In this document: positions 1 through 7,087 of the stretch, piece after piece
Layout of the letters: every line of letters starts with the position of its first letter
Position numbering within the stretch: the stretch's first letter is position 1
Assembly (NCBI RefSeq): GCF_029625905.1
Contig: NZ_JARTLM010000006.1
Location: 1 to 64,000 of the forward strand
From: Hydrogenovibrio sp. 3SP14C1
Lineage (GTDB): Bacteria; Pseudomonadota; Gammaproteobacteria; Thiomicrospirales; Thiomicrospiraceae
DNA length: 64,000 nt
Direction: 5' to 3'
Made by a program: the position numbers and the translations under genes
Notes under the pieces: generated by a model
The model's input: only the letters and a program-made list of their open reading frames with translations
What the model was told of the DNA's origin: nothing
Database searches by the model: none

Positions 1-11
1 TTGGGGAACTG

Positions 12-40
12 AAAAGGTAGCTCATTAGCTAACCTTTTTC
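12..40 (+). terminator. Possible intrinsic terminator of a gene left of the window
   Basis: GGTAGCT and AGCTAACC can pair around a CATT loop with one bulged base. The stem is preceded by AAAA and followed by TTTTTC. The transcript it would end lies outside the window, so this is inferred from shape only. Confidence 0.4.
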
Positions 41-82
41 TATTCCTAGGTGTTGCACTTGCTTGTTGAATCTATGACTTAT

Positions 83-111
83 AAAAAAGGCCGCTTTTGC
101 GGCCTTTTTTT
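83..111. terminator. Bidirectional intrinsic terminator
   Basis: A perfect GGCCGC/GCGGCC stem with a TTTT loop is flanked by AAAAAA on the left and TTTTTTT on the right, so it can work on either strand. It lies 16 bases beyond the stop of the minus-strand lipoprotein gene. It probably ends the ftsY-DUF2914-lipoprotein transcript and any plus-strand transcript entering from the left. Confidence 0.85.
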
Positions 112-127
112 ATTGCGGAAATTCACT

Positions 128-790
128 TTAACAGTATGGCCACGCTGCTCGACATTGAGCATTTCCTTTGGTCGGTTTAGAAGGCGTGTAACTTGATTTT
201 GTGTACCGGCTACAGTTTTTAAGTTGTGCTTTATAGCGCACAGACTGTTTGGTTACTTTGTAAGCAACTTTCTTAAGCCAAGGTTTTTTCAAGTAGGTTT
301 TACGGGAATATCCACCTTGCCCTTCGTGATACGCTAGATAAAGGCTATAAGTATCATGTCGAGAGATACCGTTGCGTTTGTGAGACTGATAGTTATACCA
401 ACCAATGAAGTCCATAGTGTCGTCAATATTGTTCCGTCTTGCTGACCAGTTTCCAGTCGATTTTTGGTAATCATACCAAGCCGGATCTTGCGCTTGACTG
501 TACCCATAAGCAGAAGATCGTCTAGGCAAAGGAATCATGCCTAATGCATATTCTCTTGCAGGTTGAGCGTCATGCGTAAAACGTGATTCCTGATGAACAA
601 ACGCCATTAAGATATAAGCAGGGGTTCCCCATTTTTCTTCCGCGTCCTGAGCCGCTTCTTGCCAGTCTGAATCATGGTCAAAGACTGAACAAATATTATT
701 ATAAGACGACTTAGGCGGGTTACTTGAACAGCTAGCCAACAACAAAGCGCTTAGCGAGATCATAATGAGGGTAGAAAATTGTTTTAACAT
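128..790 (-). CDS. Lytic-transglycosylase-like (SLT fold) lipoprotein
   Basis: A 220-residue protein with a lipoprotein signal (LLAS-C, lipidated Cys21), so probably anchored in the outer membrane facing the periplasm. The SLT/lysozyme-like fold shows in three places: HQESRF with the likely catalytic Glu68, AYGYSQA at about 94-100, and YLAYHEGQGGY at 151-161. The predicted role is cleavage of peptidoglycan glycan strands. The basic, Cys-containing C-terminus (residues 170-220) is not part of the core fold. It is the last gene of a minus-strand run with ftsY and the DUF2914 gene; the gap upstream is 9 bases. The family call is good; the enzyme subclass is not resolved. Confidence 0.75.
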   Translation of the reverse strand: MLKQFSTLIMISLSALLLASCSSNPPKSSYNNICSVFDHDSDWQEAAQDAEEKWGTPAYILMAFVHQESRFTHDAQPAREYALGMIPLPRRSSAYGYSQAQDPAWYDYQKSTGNWSARRNNIDDTMDFIGWYNYQSHKRNGISRHDTYSLYLAYHEGQGGYSRKTYLKKPWLKKVAYKVTKQSVRYKAQLKNCSRYTKSSYTPSKPTKGNAQCRAAWPYC

Positions 791-799
791 ATGGCTTTT

Positions 800-1828
800 T
801 TACTCTATATAGCAAAATGAATAACGGGCGATGACATTTTTTTGCTGATTAAGTACTTCAACATGCCACTGTCCTTTCCAAGCACTGGTTAATCGTTTGC
901 TCGACCAAGTACGATAAAGAGGGCTTGTTATTTTTAATGGCACTGTTGCCATCACTCGGTTCTGATAAATCCAACGATGATAAATAGTCAGATCTTTTGC
1001 ATTGGCAATCTGGGTGAAAAAATAAAGTTTGCGGATATATTTTGGAACCACATTAGACATTGTCGTAGTCGGTTGGTGGTTTTTAATTTCAGACGTAAAT
1101 TGTGCAGCTTTAATGACTATGCCACTGTCTAGAATTTTTGCCAATGGCTGCTGTTGCGCAGTTTTAGCAGCTTGTTTTTCTTGTTGGCTCGCCGCTAAGT
1201 CAGTGCGTTGCTGTTCGGATAAAAGCGTTAAGCTATCTGTTTCCGGTTTTGATTGAGTCGATTCTTCTTTAGTAGATAATAATTGGTTTTCTGGGGGGAT
1301 CGACTCTTTGTCGAGTTTTAAAGGTTTGCTCGGCTTAACATCTTCAACAGGCATTTCAGGATCAATTAAACTCAAAGATTCATCAATGAAGACGATTTTA
1401 TCAGAGGGTGTTTCAGGCAGTTTTGGCAAGGCTTCTTTAGGTGAAGTCGATGCTTTTAACGAAACAGGTTTTGATTCTTGTGAGGGTGTCTTGTCTGTTT
1501 GAAACAGGCTTTGATCAATACGGTGTTGTTGCTCTGTTTTATTGTCATTGATGTTGCTGATCATTAAGGACGCGGTACCTATCCCAGCAAGCATCATCAT
1601 TAGAAACCATGCAAAACGGTTTCGCCAAGGTGGCTTTGCTTCCATCTCGTTGGATGCGGCTACCTCTTCATGAAGTTGGCCCCAGCCTTGTTGAAAATAC
1701 TTTCGCATTTCTGAATCACGTTTAATCGAGCTTGGCATATACGACAACGGTTTCCCGTCCATCGCCATGCGATAGCCTTTTTTAAAAGCATAATGATGAT
1801 TTGCATTGGCTGTTTCAGGCGTATTCAT
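800..1828 (-). CDS. RMF-like domain / transmembrane / DUF2914 protein
   Basis: 342 residues from the ATG at 1828; a longer reading into ftsY is only overlap. Residues 13-51 (GY at 18-19, GKPL at 25-28, MP at 31-32, GW at 48-49) resemble ribosome modulation factor, which has the spacing GY, A, G, CP, then GGW. A basic WRNR stretch is followed by one membrane helix (about 72-92). Next comes a long Pro/Ser/Glu/Lys/Gln-rich linker (95-270), then a C-terminal DUF2914 domain (about 280-342, with LYFFT, W and HVEVL). The expected topology puts the RMF-like part in the cytoplasm and DUF2914 in the periplasm. It starts 7 bases after ftsY. The function is unknown; the DUF2914 call is firmer than the RMF one. 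Confidence 0.7.
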   Translation of the reverse strand: MNTPETANANHHYAFKKGYRMAMDGKPLSYMPSSIKRDSEMRKYFQQGWGQLHEEVAASNEMEAKPPWRNRFAWFLMMMLAGIGTASLMISNINDNKTEQQHRIDQSLFQTDKTPSQESKPVSLKASTSPKEALPKLPETPSDKIVFIDESLSLIDPEMPVEDVKPSKPLKLDKESIPPENQLLSTKEESTQSKPETDSLTLLSEQQRTDLAASQQEKQAAKTAQQQPLAKILDSGIVIKAAQFTSEIKNHQPTTTMSNVVPKYIRKLYFFTQIANAKDLTIYHRWIYQNRVMATVPLKITSPLYRTWSSKRLTSAWKGQWHVEVLNQQKNVIARYSFCYIE

Positions 1829-1835
1829 GGATGTT

Positions 1836-2933
1836 TTAACCGTTGTTAGATTGGTCAAATAAAGCCTCTGAAAATTCATTGGCATCAAAAGGACGAAGGT
1901 CATCAATTGCTTCCCCAACACCAATAAACCGCACAGGGATGCCCATATTTTCAGCAAGTGCGAAAATAATGCCTCCTTTTGCAGTTCCATCTAGTTTGGT
2001 GAGCGTCAGTCCGGTAACTTCCACCGCTTCATAAAATTGTTGCGCTTGGCTCAAAGCATTTTGTCCTGTTCCAGCATCTAACACCAGCATGACTTCATGA
2101 GGTGCAGTGTCATCGACTTTCTGGATAACGCGTTTGACTTTTTTGAGTTCTTCCATCAGGTTGGATTGTGTATGAAGTCTGCCTGCTGTGTCGGCGATTA
2201 GGACATCAATGTTTTTAGCCGTGGCCGATTGAATGGCATCAAAAATCACCGCAGCAGAATCCGCTCCGGTTTTCTGAGCAATTACAGGGACTTGGTTACG
2301 TTCTCCCCAGGTTTGGAGTTGTTCAACTGCCGCTGCTCGGAAGGTATCGCCAGCAGCCAGCATCACCGACTTACCTTCATTTTGAAATTTTTTCGCCAGT
2401 TTTCCGATGGTGGTTGTTTTCCCGACCCCATTGACCCCGACCATTAAGATGACAAAAGGTTTTTTATTTTCAGGTAAAACCAGAGGCTGTGTTACCGGTT
2501 CCAGTATGGTTTCAAGCTGCTGTTTCAATGCTTGAACCAACTTTTCGGGTTCCTTTAATTCTTTACGGGATACTTGTTCGGTGAGGCTCTTGATAATTTT
2601 ATCAGTCGCTTCAACACCGACGTCTGCGGTTAATAGAATCATTTCCAATTCATCCAGCAAGTCATCATCGATTTCCTTCCGACCCATTACCAAGGTCGCA
2701 AGGCTTTCGGTAAATCCGCTACGCGTTTTGCTTAAACTGTTTTTTAAGCGCGTGAAAAATCCAGGCCTGATGGTTTTTTCTGCCCGCTCGCTGGTATCTG
2801 GCGTGTCAGTCGTAGCAGCTTCTTCGGGTAATGGTACCGTTTCCACTGTATGTTCAGTGAGGCTCTCGTCATGGACGTCTTTTTGCGTCTCTGGTTCAAC
2901 GGGTTTATCTTTGCGTTTTAAAAAACTAAACAT
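1836..2933 (-). CDS. ftsY: Signal recognition particle receptor FtsY
   Basis: SRP-receptor GTPase that docks ribosome-SRP complexes at the inner membrane for co-translational insertion. 365 residues. A short charged N-terminal A domain (1-75) precedes the N domain (from about TRLKNSLSKTRSGF) and the G domain. The G domain has P-loop GVNGVGKTTT, DTAGRLHTQ and TKLDGTAKGG. The start is the ATG at 2933 (MFSFLKRK), with AGGAAG just upstream; an in-frame TTG at 2951 lies within the leader. It is divergent from the M16 peptidase genes, an order also seen in Pseudomonas. First gene of a three-gene minus-strand run. Confidence 0.97.
   Translation of the reverse strand: MFSFLKRKDKPVEPETQKDVHDESLTEHTVETVPLPEEAATTDTPDTSERAEKTIRPGFFTRLKNSLSKTRSGFTESLATLVMGRKEIDDDLLDELEMILLTADVGVEATDKIIKSLTEQVSRKELKEPEKLVQALKQQLETILEPVTQPLVLPENKKPFVILMVGVNGVGKTTTIGKLAKKFQNEGKSVMLAAGDTFRAAAVEQLQTWGERNQVPVIAQKTGADSAAVIFDAIQSATAKNIDVLIADTAGRLHTQSNLMEELKKVKRVIQKVDDTAPHEVMLVLDAGTGQNALSQAQQFYEAVEVTGLTLTKLDGTAKGGIIFALAENMGIPVRFIGVGEAIDDLRPFDANEFSEALFDQSNNG
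2761..2770. repeat. Near copy CCAGGCCTGA in ftsY
   Basis: One mismatch (last base) to the decamer. Confidence 0.6.
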
Positions 2934-2946
2934 GTGTCTTCCTGTT

Positions 2947-2969
2947 TTCAAGTTTCGTTCATACTTGAA
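2947..2969 (-). promoter_or_regulatory. Inverted repeat in ftsY leader
   Basis: TTCAAGT and ACTTGAA form a perfect 7-bp inverted repeat around a 9-base spacer, ending 13 bases before the ftsY ATG and beside its ribosome-binding site. It could be a leader hairpin or an operator. No function is established from sequence alone. Confidence 0.3.
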
Positions 2970-3020
2970 TGATTTATTTCGGTTATTATAAATGAAATTA
3001 CGGTTATTTTAGGAGATTCA

Positions 3021-4382
3021 ATGATGATGCGAATCGGTTTATTTGGACTGATTTTAATTTTTGCTTATCCCGTGCAGGCAACTGTTTCAATGTTTAAGTT
3101 GGATAACGGGATGAACGTTTTGGTCAAAGAAGATCATCGTGCCCCTGTCGCGGTGCAACAAGTTTGGTATAAAGTGGGCTCCAATTATGAACATGGAGGC
3201 ATTTCAGGGCTTTCTCATATGCTTGAGCATATGATGTTCAAAGGAACGAAAACGCTTGCACCGGGAGAGTTTTCAAAAATCGTTTCTAAATTGGGCGGAC
3301 AGGATAATGCCTTCACGTCTTCAGACTACACCGCTTATTATCAAGTGGTTGGTAAGCAGCATTTAGAAAAAGTGATGTCATTGGAAGCCGATCGAATGCG
3401 AAATGTCGTGATAACCGATGCAGAATTTCAGAAAGAAAGGGATGTGGTTACCGAAGAACGCCGTTGGCGAGTAGAGGATCAGCCTGAATCAAAATTGTAT
3501 GAACTGTTTAAAGCCACCGCTTTCGTCAACAGCCCACAACATCACCCAGTGATTGGTTGGATGACCGATATTCGGCATTGGACAGTGGAGGATGTTCGTC
3601 ATTGGTATCAAAAATGGTATGCGCCGAATAATGCAACCCTGGTTGTTGTTGGAGATGTGGATCCACAACAGGTTTATCAATGGGCTAAGAAATACTATGG
3701 AGCTCATCAAGCGGAACAGATTACGCCTCCAAAGCCACGTATAGAACTTGAACAGGCTGGTGAACGTCGTATTCAACTTAAGGGGCCAACGAAATCACCG
3801 AGTGTGATGATGGGGTTTCATGCTCCAACGCTTGTGACAGCCAAGACCCCAGAAGAAGTGTATGCTTTGTCCGTTTTGGGAAGTGTTTTGGACGGGGATG
3901 ACAGTGCTCGATTGACTAAAAACTTGGTGCGAGGTTCAAAAATCGTGGCGGGCGCCTCAACAAGTTATGACGAGACCAGTCGCTTAGAGACGCTATTTCG
4001 TTTTGATGCAACGCCTTCGGCAGGAAAAACCTTGCAAGAGGTCGAAGCTGCATTGTGGACAGAAATTGAGAAACTGAAATCAACGCCGATATCTCAAAAA
4101 GAGTTACAACGCGTGTTGTCTCATGCCGAAGCACAGTATGTTTTTCATCAAGATTCTATTCAGACACAAGCGATGATTTTGGGGTCTTTGGTCAGTGTTG
4201 GGCTGCCTGTTGATACCTATGATAATTGGATTAAAAATCTTAGAAAAGTGACTCCTGAGCAAGTGCAAAAAGTGGCTCAAAAATATTTGAAACGGGATGC
4301 GGTGACGATTGCGACTTTATTGCCGAATGGTGAAGAAGCCAAACCCCGTTCTGGTCAAGCGATGCACGGAGGGATTCGATAA
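3021..4382 (+). CDS. M16 zinc metallopeptidase (catalytic member of a pair)
   Basis: Secreted insulinase/PqqL-like protease, 453 residues. The signal peptide is about 1-20 (ends VQA). The inverted zinc motif HMLEH is at residues 66-70 and the distal Glu lies in VTEERR near 146, so the active site is complete. A second M16 half follows (about 190-440). The ATG at 3021 has AGGAGA 5 bases upstream. The next gene overlaps by one base (TAATG) and encodes a partner without the zinc motif, typical of heterodimeric periplasmic M16 pairs. Next to ftsY and rsmD the pair occupies a conserved position in gammaproteobacteria. The substrate is unknown. Confidence 0.92.
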   Translation: MMMRIGLFGLILIFAYPVQATVSMFKLDNGMNVLVKEDHRAPVAVQQVWYKVGSNYEHGGISGLSHMLEHMMFKGTKTLAPGEFSKIVSKLGGQDNAFTSSDYTAYYQVVGKQHLEKVMSLEADRMRNVVITDAEFQKERDVVTEERRWRVEDQPESKLYELFKATAFVNSPQHHPVIGWMTDIRHWTVEDVRHWYQKWYAPNNATLVVVGDVDPQQVYQWAKKYYGAHQAEQITPPKPRIELEQAGERRIQLKGPTKSPSVMMGFHAPTLVTAKTPEEVYALSVLGSVLDGDDSARLTKNLVRGSKIVAGASTSYDETSRLETLFRFDATPSAGKTLQEVEAALWTEIEKLKSTPISQKELQRVLSHAEAQYVFHQDSIQTQAMILGSLVSVGLPVDTYDNWIKNLRKVTPEQVQKVAQKYLKRDAVTIATLLPNGEEAKPRSGQAMHGGIR

Positions 4383-5695
4383 TGAAACAATTAGTCATTA
4401 AATTGATGTTGCTAACGAGTGGGTTATTGCTGTCTTTGCAAGTGTCTGCGACTGTTAATATCCAAACGTGGGAAACCACTAAAGGCAGTAAAGTGCTGTA
4501 TGTACACGCGCCTGAATTGCCCATGATGGATGTAGAAGTCTTGTTTGATGCGGGCTCTGCCAGAGATGGTCAAAAGTGGGGTATTGCTTCATTAACTGCA
4601 GGTTTAATTGGTACTGCAACGCCTAAGCATAACGAGAATAGTATTTCTGAAACCTTCAATAAACTCGGTGCTCAAATTGGATCCTCTGCAGGGCGTGATA
4701 CTGCAAGCCTTCATTTGAGAACGCTCACCCGACCTGAAATTTTAACCCCGGCGTTAGGCTTGATGTCAGAAACGCTGAGCCAAGCGATTTTCAGACCGTC
4801 TATTTTGGCAAGAGAAAAAGCGCGATTGTTGATTGGGTTAAAACAAAAAAGTGTCCAGCCGCAAGCGATCGTATCGGATGCCATGTGGGCAAAACTATAT
4901 GGAGACCATCCTTATGCTCACCCAACCGTGGGTACCATTAAGACCGTTCAAAAAATCACGCCACAGCAACTAACCGATTTCTATCATCAGTATTATGTGG
5001 CACGTAATGCACAAGTAACGATTGTCGGGGCAGTTGACCGTACTGAGGCAGAAAAAATAGCCGAACAATTAACGCGTAATTTGCCCTCTGGTCAAAAACC
5101 TGCGGCATTGCCAGAGCCTAAACCGCTCAAGCAGGCGCAGAACGTCTTGACCCGTTTTGATTCTTCACAAACATATTATGCTTTGGCTCAGTTAGGGGTT
5201 AAACGTGGGGATCCGGATTATTATGCGTTGTTTTTAGGAAATCATTTGTTAGGAGGCAGTGGGTTTGGCTCTTTATTAATGGAAGAAGTGCGCGAAAAAC
5301 GTGGGCTGGTTTACGGGGTCTCGAGTGGCTTTTTTCCGATGAAAGTTGCCGGCCCCTTCCAAATTGGGTTGTCGACCAAAAATTCGACTGCTGCAGAGGC
5401 AAATAACGTCGTTAAGAAAACCTTATCTGACTTTATGAAAGACTTTTCTGATCAGAAATTAGCAGCAATTAAAAGTAATCTGATTGGTGGCTTCCCTTTG
5501 AGAATTGACAGTAATTCGAAGATTGCGGGATATATTTCAATGATCGGGTTTTATAACTTGCCTTTGAATTACTTAGAACAGTTTCCGAAAAAAATCGAAT
5601 CTATCTCTAAAGCTGATATCTTAAAAGCGTGGAATAAAAAGATTCACCCTGATAAGTTGTTAACTGTCATGGTGGGGCAACCTGATTTGAAATAA
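4382..5695 (+). CDS. M16 family peptidase-like subunit lacking the zinc motif
   Basis: 437 residues with a signal peptide (about 1-23, ends VSA). The fold matches the preceding M16 protease, but the HxxEH site is replaced by GIASLTAGLIG near residues 63-73, so it is probably non-catalytic. Such partners complete the substrate chamber of the heterodimer. The C-terminal half keeps the glycine-rich GGSGFGSLLMEEVREKRGL segment typical of M16 B domains. Start and upstream stop overlap as TAATG, with GGAGGG ahead of the start, so the two are translated together. A strong terminator follows. Confidence 0.9.
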   Translation: MKQLVIKLMLLTSGLLLSLQVSATVNIQTWETTKGSKVLYVHAPELPMMDVEVLFDAGSARDGQKWGIASLTAGLIGTATPKHNENSISETFNKLGAQIGSSAGRDTASLHLRTLTRPEILTPALGLMSETLSQAIFRPSILAREKARLLIGLKQKSVQPQAIVSDAMWAKLYGDHPYAHPTVGTIKTVQKITPQQLTDFYHQYYVARNAQVTIVGAVDRTEAEKIAEQLTRNLPSGQKPAALPEPKPLKQAQNVLTRFDSSQTYYALAQLGVKRGDPDYYALFLGNHLLGGSGFGSLLMEEVREKRGLVYGVSSGFFPMKVAGPFQIGLSTKNSTAAEANNVVKKTLSDFMKDFSDQKLAAIKSNLIGGFPLRIDSNSKIAGYISMIGFYNLPLNYLEQFPKKIESISKADILKAWNKKIHPDKLLTVMVGQPDLK

Positions 5696-5714
5696 GCATG
5701 GAATCTTTGTCATC

Positions 5715-5742
5715 AAAAACCGCCAGGCCTGGCGGTTTTTTT
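5715..5742 (+). terminator. Intrinsic terminator built on the CCAGGCCTGG palindrome
   Basis: Left and right arms (5715-5725 and 5730-5740) pair without mismatch as AAAAACCGCCA/TGGCGGTTTTT around GGCC, followed by more T residues. The centre is CCAGGCCTGG. It lies 20 bases after the stop of the M16 partner gene. Confidence 0.9.
5723..5732. repeat. CCAGGCCTGG palindrome, copy 1
   Basis: Exact copy, intergenic, forming the centre of the terminator after the M16 pair. Flanks extend the symmetry to 16 bases (CCGCCAGGCCTGGCGG). Confidence 0.9.
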
Positions 5743-5867
5743 ATGCCTATCAAAAATCCCGCAATATGATCAAGGTTGTATTATCGTGAAATATTGAAAG
5801 GCATTTTATAGAATAGGGCTTCTTTGGGACGTTTGAGAATGTTTTTTGTGACAGATAAGGACAAACA

Positions 5868-6224
5868 ATGAATTTTTTGCATGGCATTACCTTACTGCTG
5901 ATTTTTCAACTTATCGGCGAGATGACCGCAATTCTTTTCAATTTGCCGATTCCCGGGCCGGTGATCGGTATGATTCTGCTGTTTGCCATACTGTTATGGC
6001 GAGGTCGCTCCAGTGAATCGCTTGATGACGTTTCAAATGGGCTACTCAGCCACTTGTCGTTGTTGTTTGTGCCTGCAGGTGTGGGCATTATGGTGTATTT
6101 TGATCGTATTGTCAGTGAGTGGATTCCTATTGGGTTGACCTTGGTTTTTAGTACTTTGGCAACCATGATGGCCACCGCGTTTGTCATGCTATGGGCGCAA
6201 AAAAATTCTCTAAAAAGGCGGTGA
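5868..6224 (+). CDS. CidA/LrgA family holin-like membrane protein
   Basis: 118 residues with four likely membrane helices and the family hallmark PGPVIGM (about residues 28-34). CidA/LrgA proteins are small inner-membrane proteins likened to holins and linked to murein hydrolase control or to organic-acid export. The ATG has AAGGA 6 bases upstream. The stop is 3 bases before the CidB/LrgB-like gene, so the pair forms an operon. I do not distinguish cidA from lrgA. Confidence 0.88.
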   Translation: MNFLHGITLLLIFQLIGEMTAILFNLPIPGPVIGMILLFAILLWRGRSSESLDDVSNGLLSHLSLLFVPAGVGIMVYFDRIVSEWIPIGLTLVFSTLATMMATAFVMLWAQKNSLKRR

Positions 6225-6227
6225 GTC

Positions 6228-6965
6228 ATGACTGAAAATCAGTTGAGTCACCTATGGGTTTATTTATCTGCCTCGCCTTTGATGGGGTTAACTATGACTT
6301 TGGTTGCTTATTCTTTGGCGATAAAACTGTATGAAAAAGGGCATAAGAATGCATTATTGCATCCAGTGGTTGTTGCCATAGCATTACTCATTCTTTTTTT
6401 ATCATTGTCAGACATGTCTTACGAAGATTATTTTGAAGGCGGTCAGTTCATTCACTTTTTGTTGGGCCCTGCAACGGTTGCTTTGGCGATACCTCTTTAT
6501 CGGCAATTTAGTAAATTGAAACAGAATTGGTTACCAATTAGTTTGGCTCTGTTCTCAGGGGTTGTTATTGGTGCGATCAGTTCTATTGTGATTGCTCGCG
6601 TTTCCGGCGCCAGTTTGGAAACCCTTTTATCTTTGGCCCCTAAATCGGTTACGGTACCGATTGCGATGGGGATTTCAGAAAAAATAGGAGGCTTGCCATC
6701 GTTAACCGCAGTCTTAGTGGTGGTGACTGGGATTTTAGGCGCGATTATGGGCATTAAGTTGTTCCAAATCCTAAAAATAAAAGATGACAGTGTGAAAGGC
6801 ATTGCAATGGGGGTGACGGCACATGGCATCGGAACAGCGCGTTCATTTCAAGAAAGTTCCGAAATGGGCGCTTTTTCAGGCTTAGCCATGGCTTTGTCAG
6901 CTGTTTTAACGGCGCTTATCTTGCCTTACCTGGTGACGTTTTTACACTGGCTGGATGTTTTTTAA
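6228..6965 (+). CDS. CidB/LrgB family membrane protein
   Basis: 245 residues, strongly hydrophobic with about seven helices. The LrgB core is visible as LAPKSVTVPIAMGISEKIGG (about 140-159) and the C-terminal GMTAHGIGTAR-like stretch (here GVTAHGIGTARSFQ, about 197-210). It is the obligate partner of the CidA/LrgA protein encoded immediately upstream and has its own AGGCGG-type ribosome-binding site. It probably works with its partner in membrane permeability or metabolite efflux. Confidence 0.9.
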   Translation: MTENQLSHLWVYLSASPLMGLTMTLVAYSLAIKLYEKGHKNALLHPVVVAIALLILFLSLSDMSYEDYFEGGQFIHFLLGPATVALAIPLYRQFSKLKQNWLPISLALFSGVVIGAISSIVIARVSGASLETLLSLAPKSVTVPIAMGISEKIGGLPSLTAVLVVVTGILGAIMGIKLFQILKIKDDSVKGIAMGVTAHGIGTARSFQESSEMGAFSGLAMALSAVLTALILPYLVTFLHWLDVF

Positions 6966-7087
6966 AGAAGCGCTGACAACCGAGTTAGAATTGTTTATGA
7001 TGGAATTATAAACAATAATGAGAAAAGCAAGTGGTACAACAAGTCTTGAATACTGTTCTGAACGGGGTGTGGCCTGAAAAGAATGAC

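Noticed and set aside
1829..1990. 54-residue N-terminal extension of the DUF2914 protein
   Set aside because: It is read entirely from within the end of ftsY in another frame; the ATG at 1828 follows the ftsY stop by 7 bases and starts the recognisable RMF-like region.
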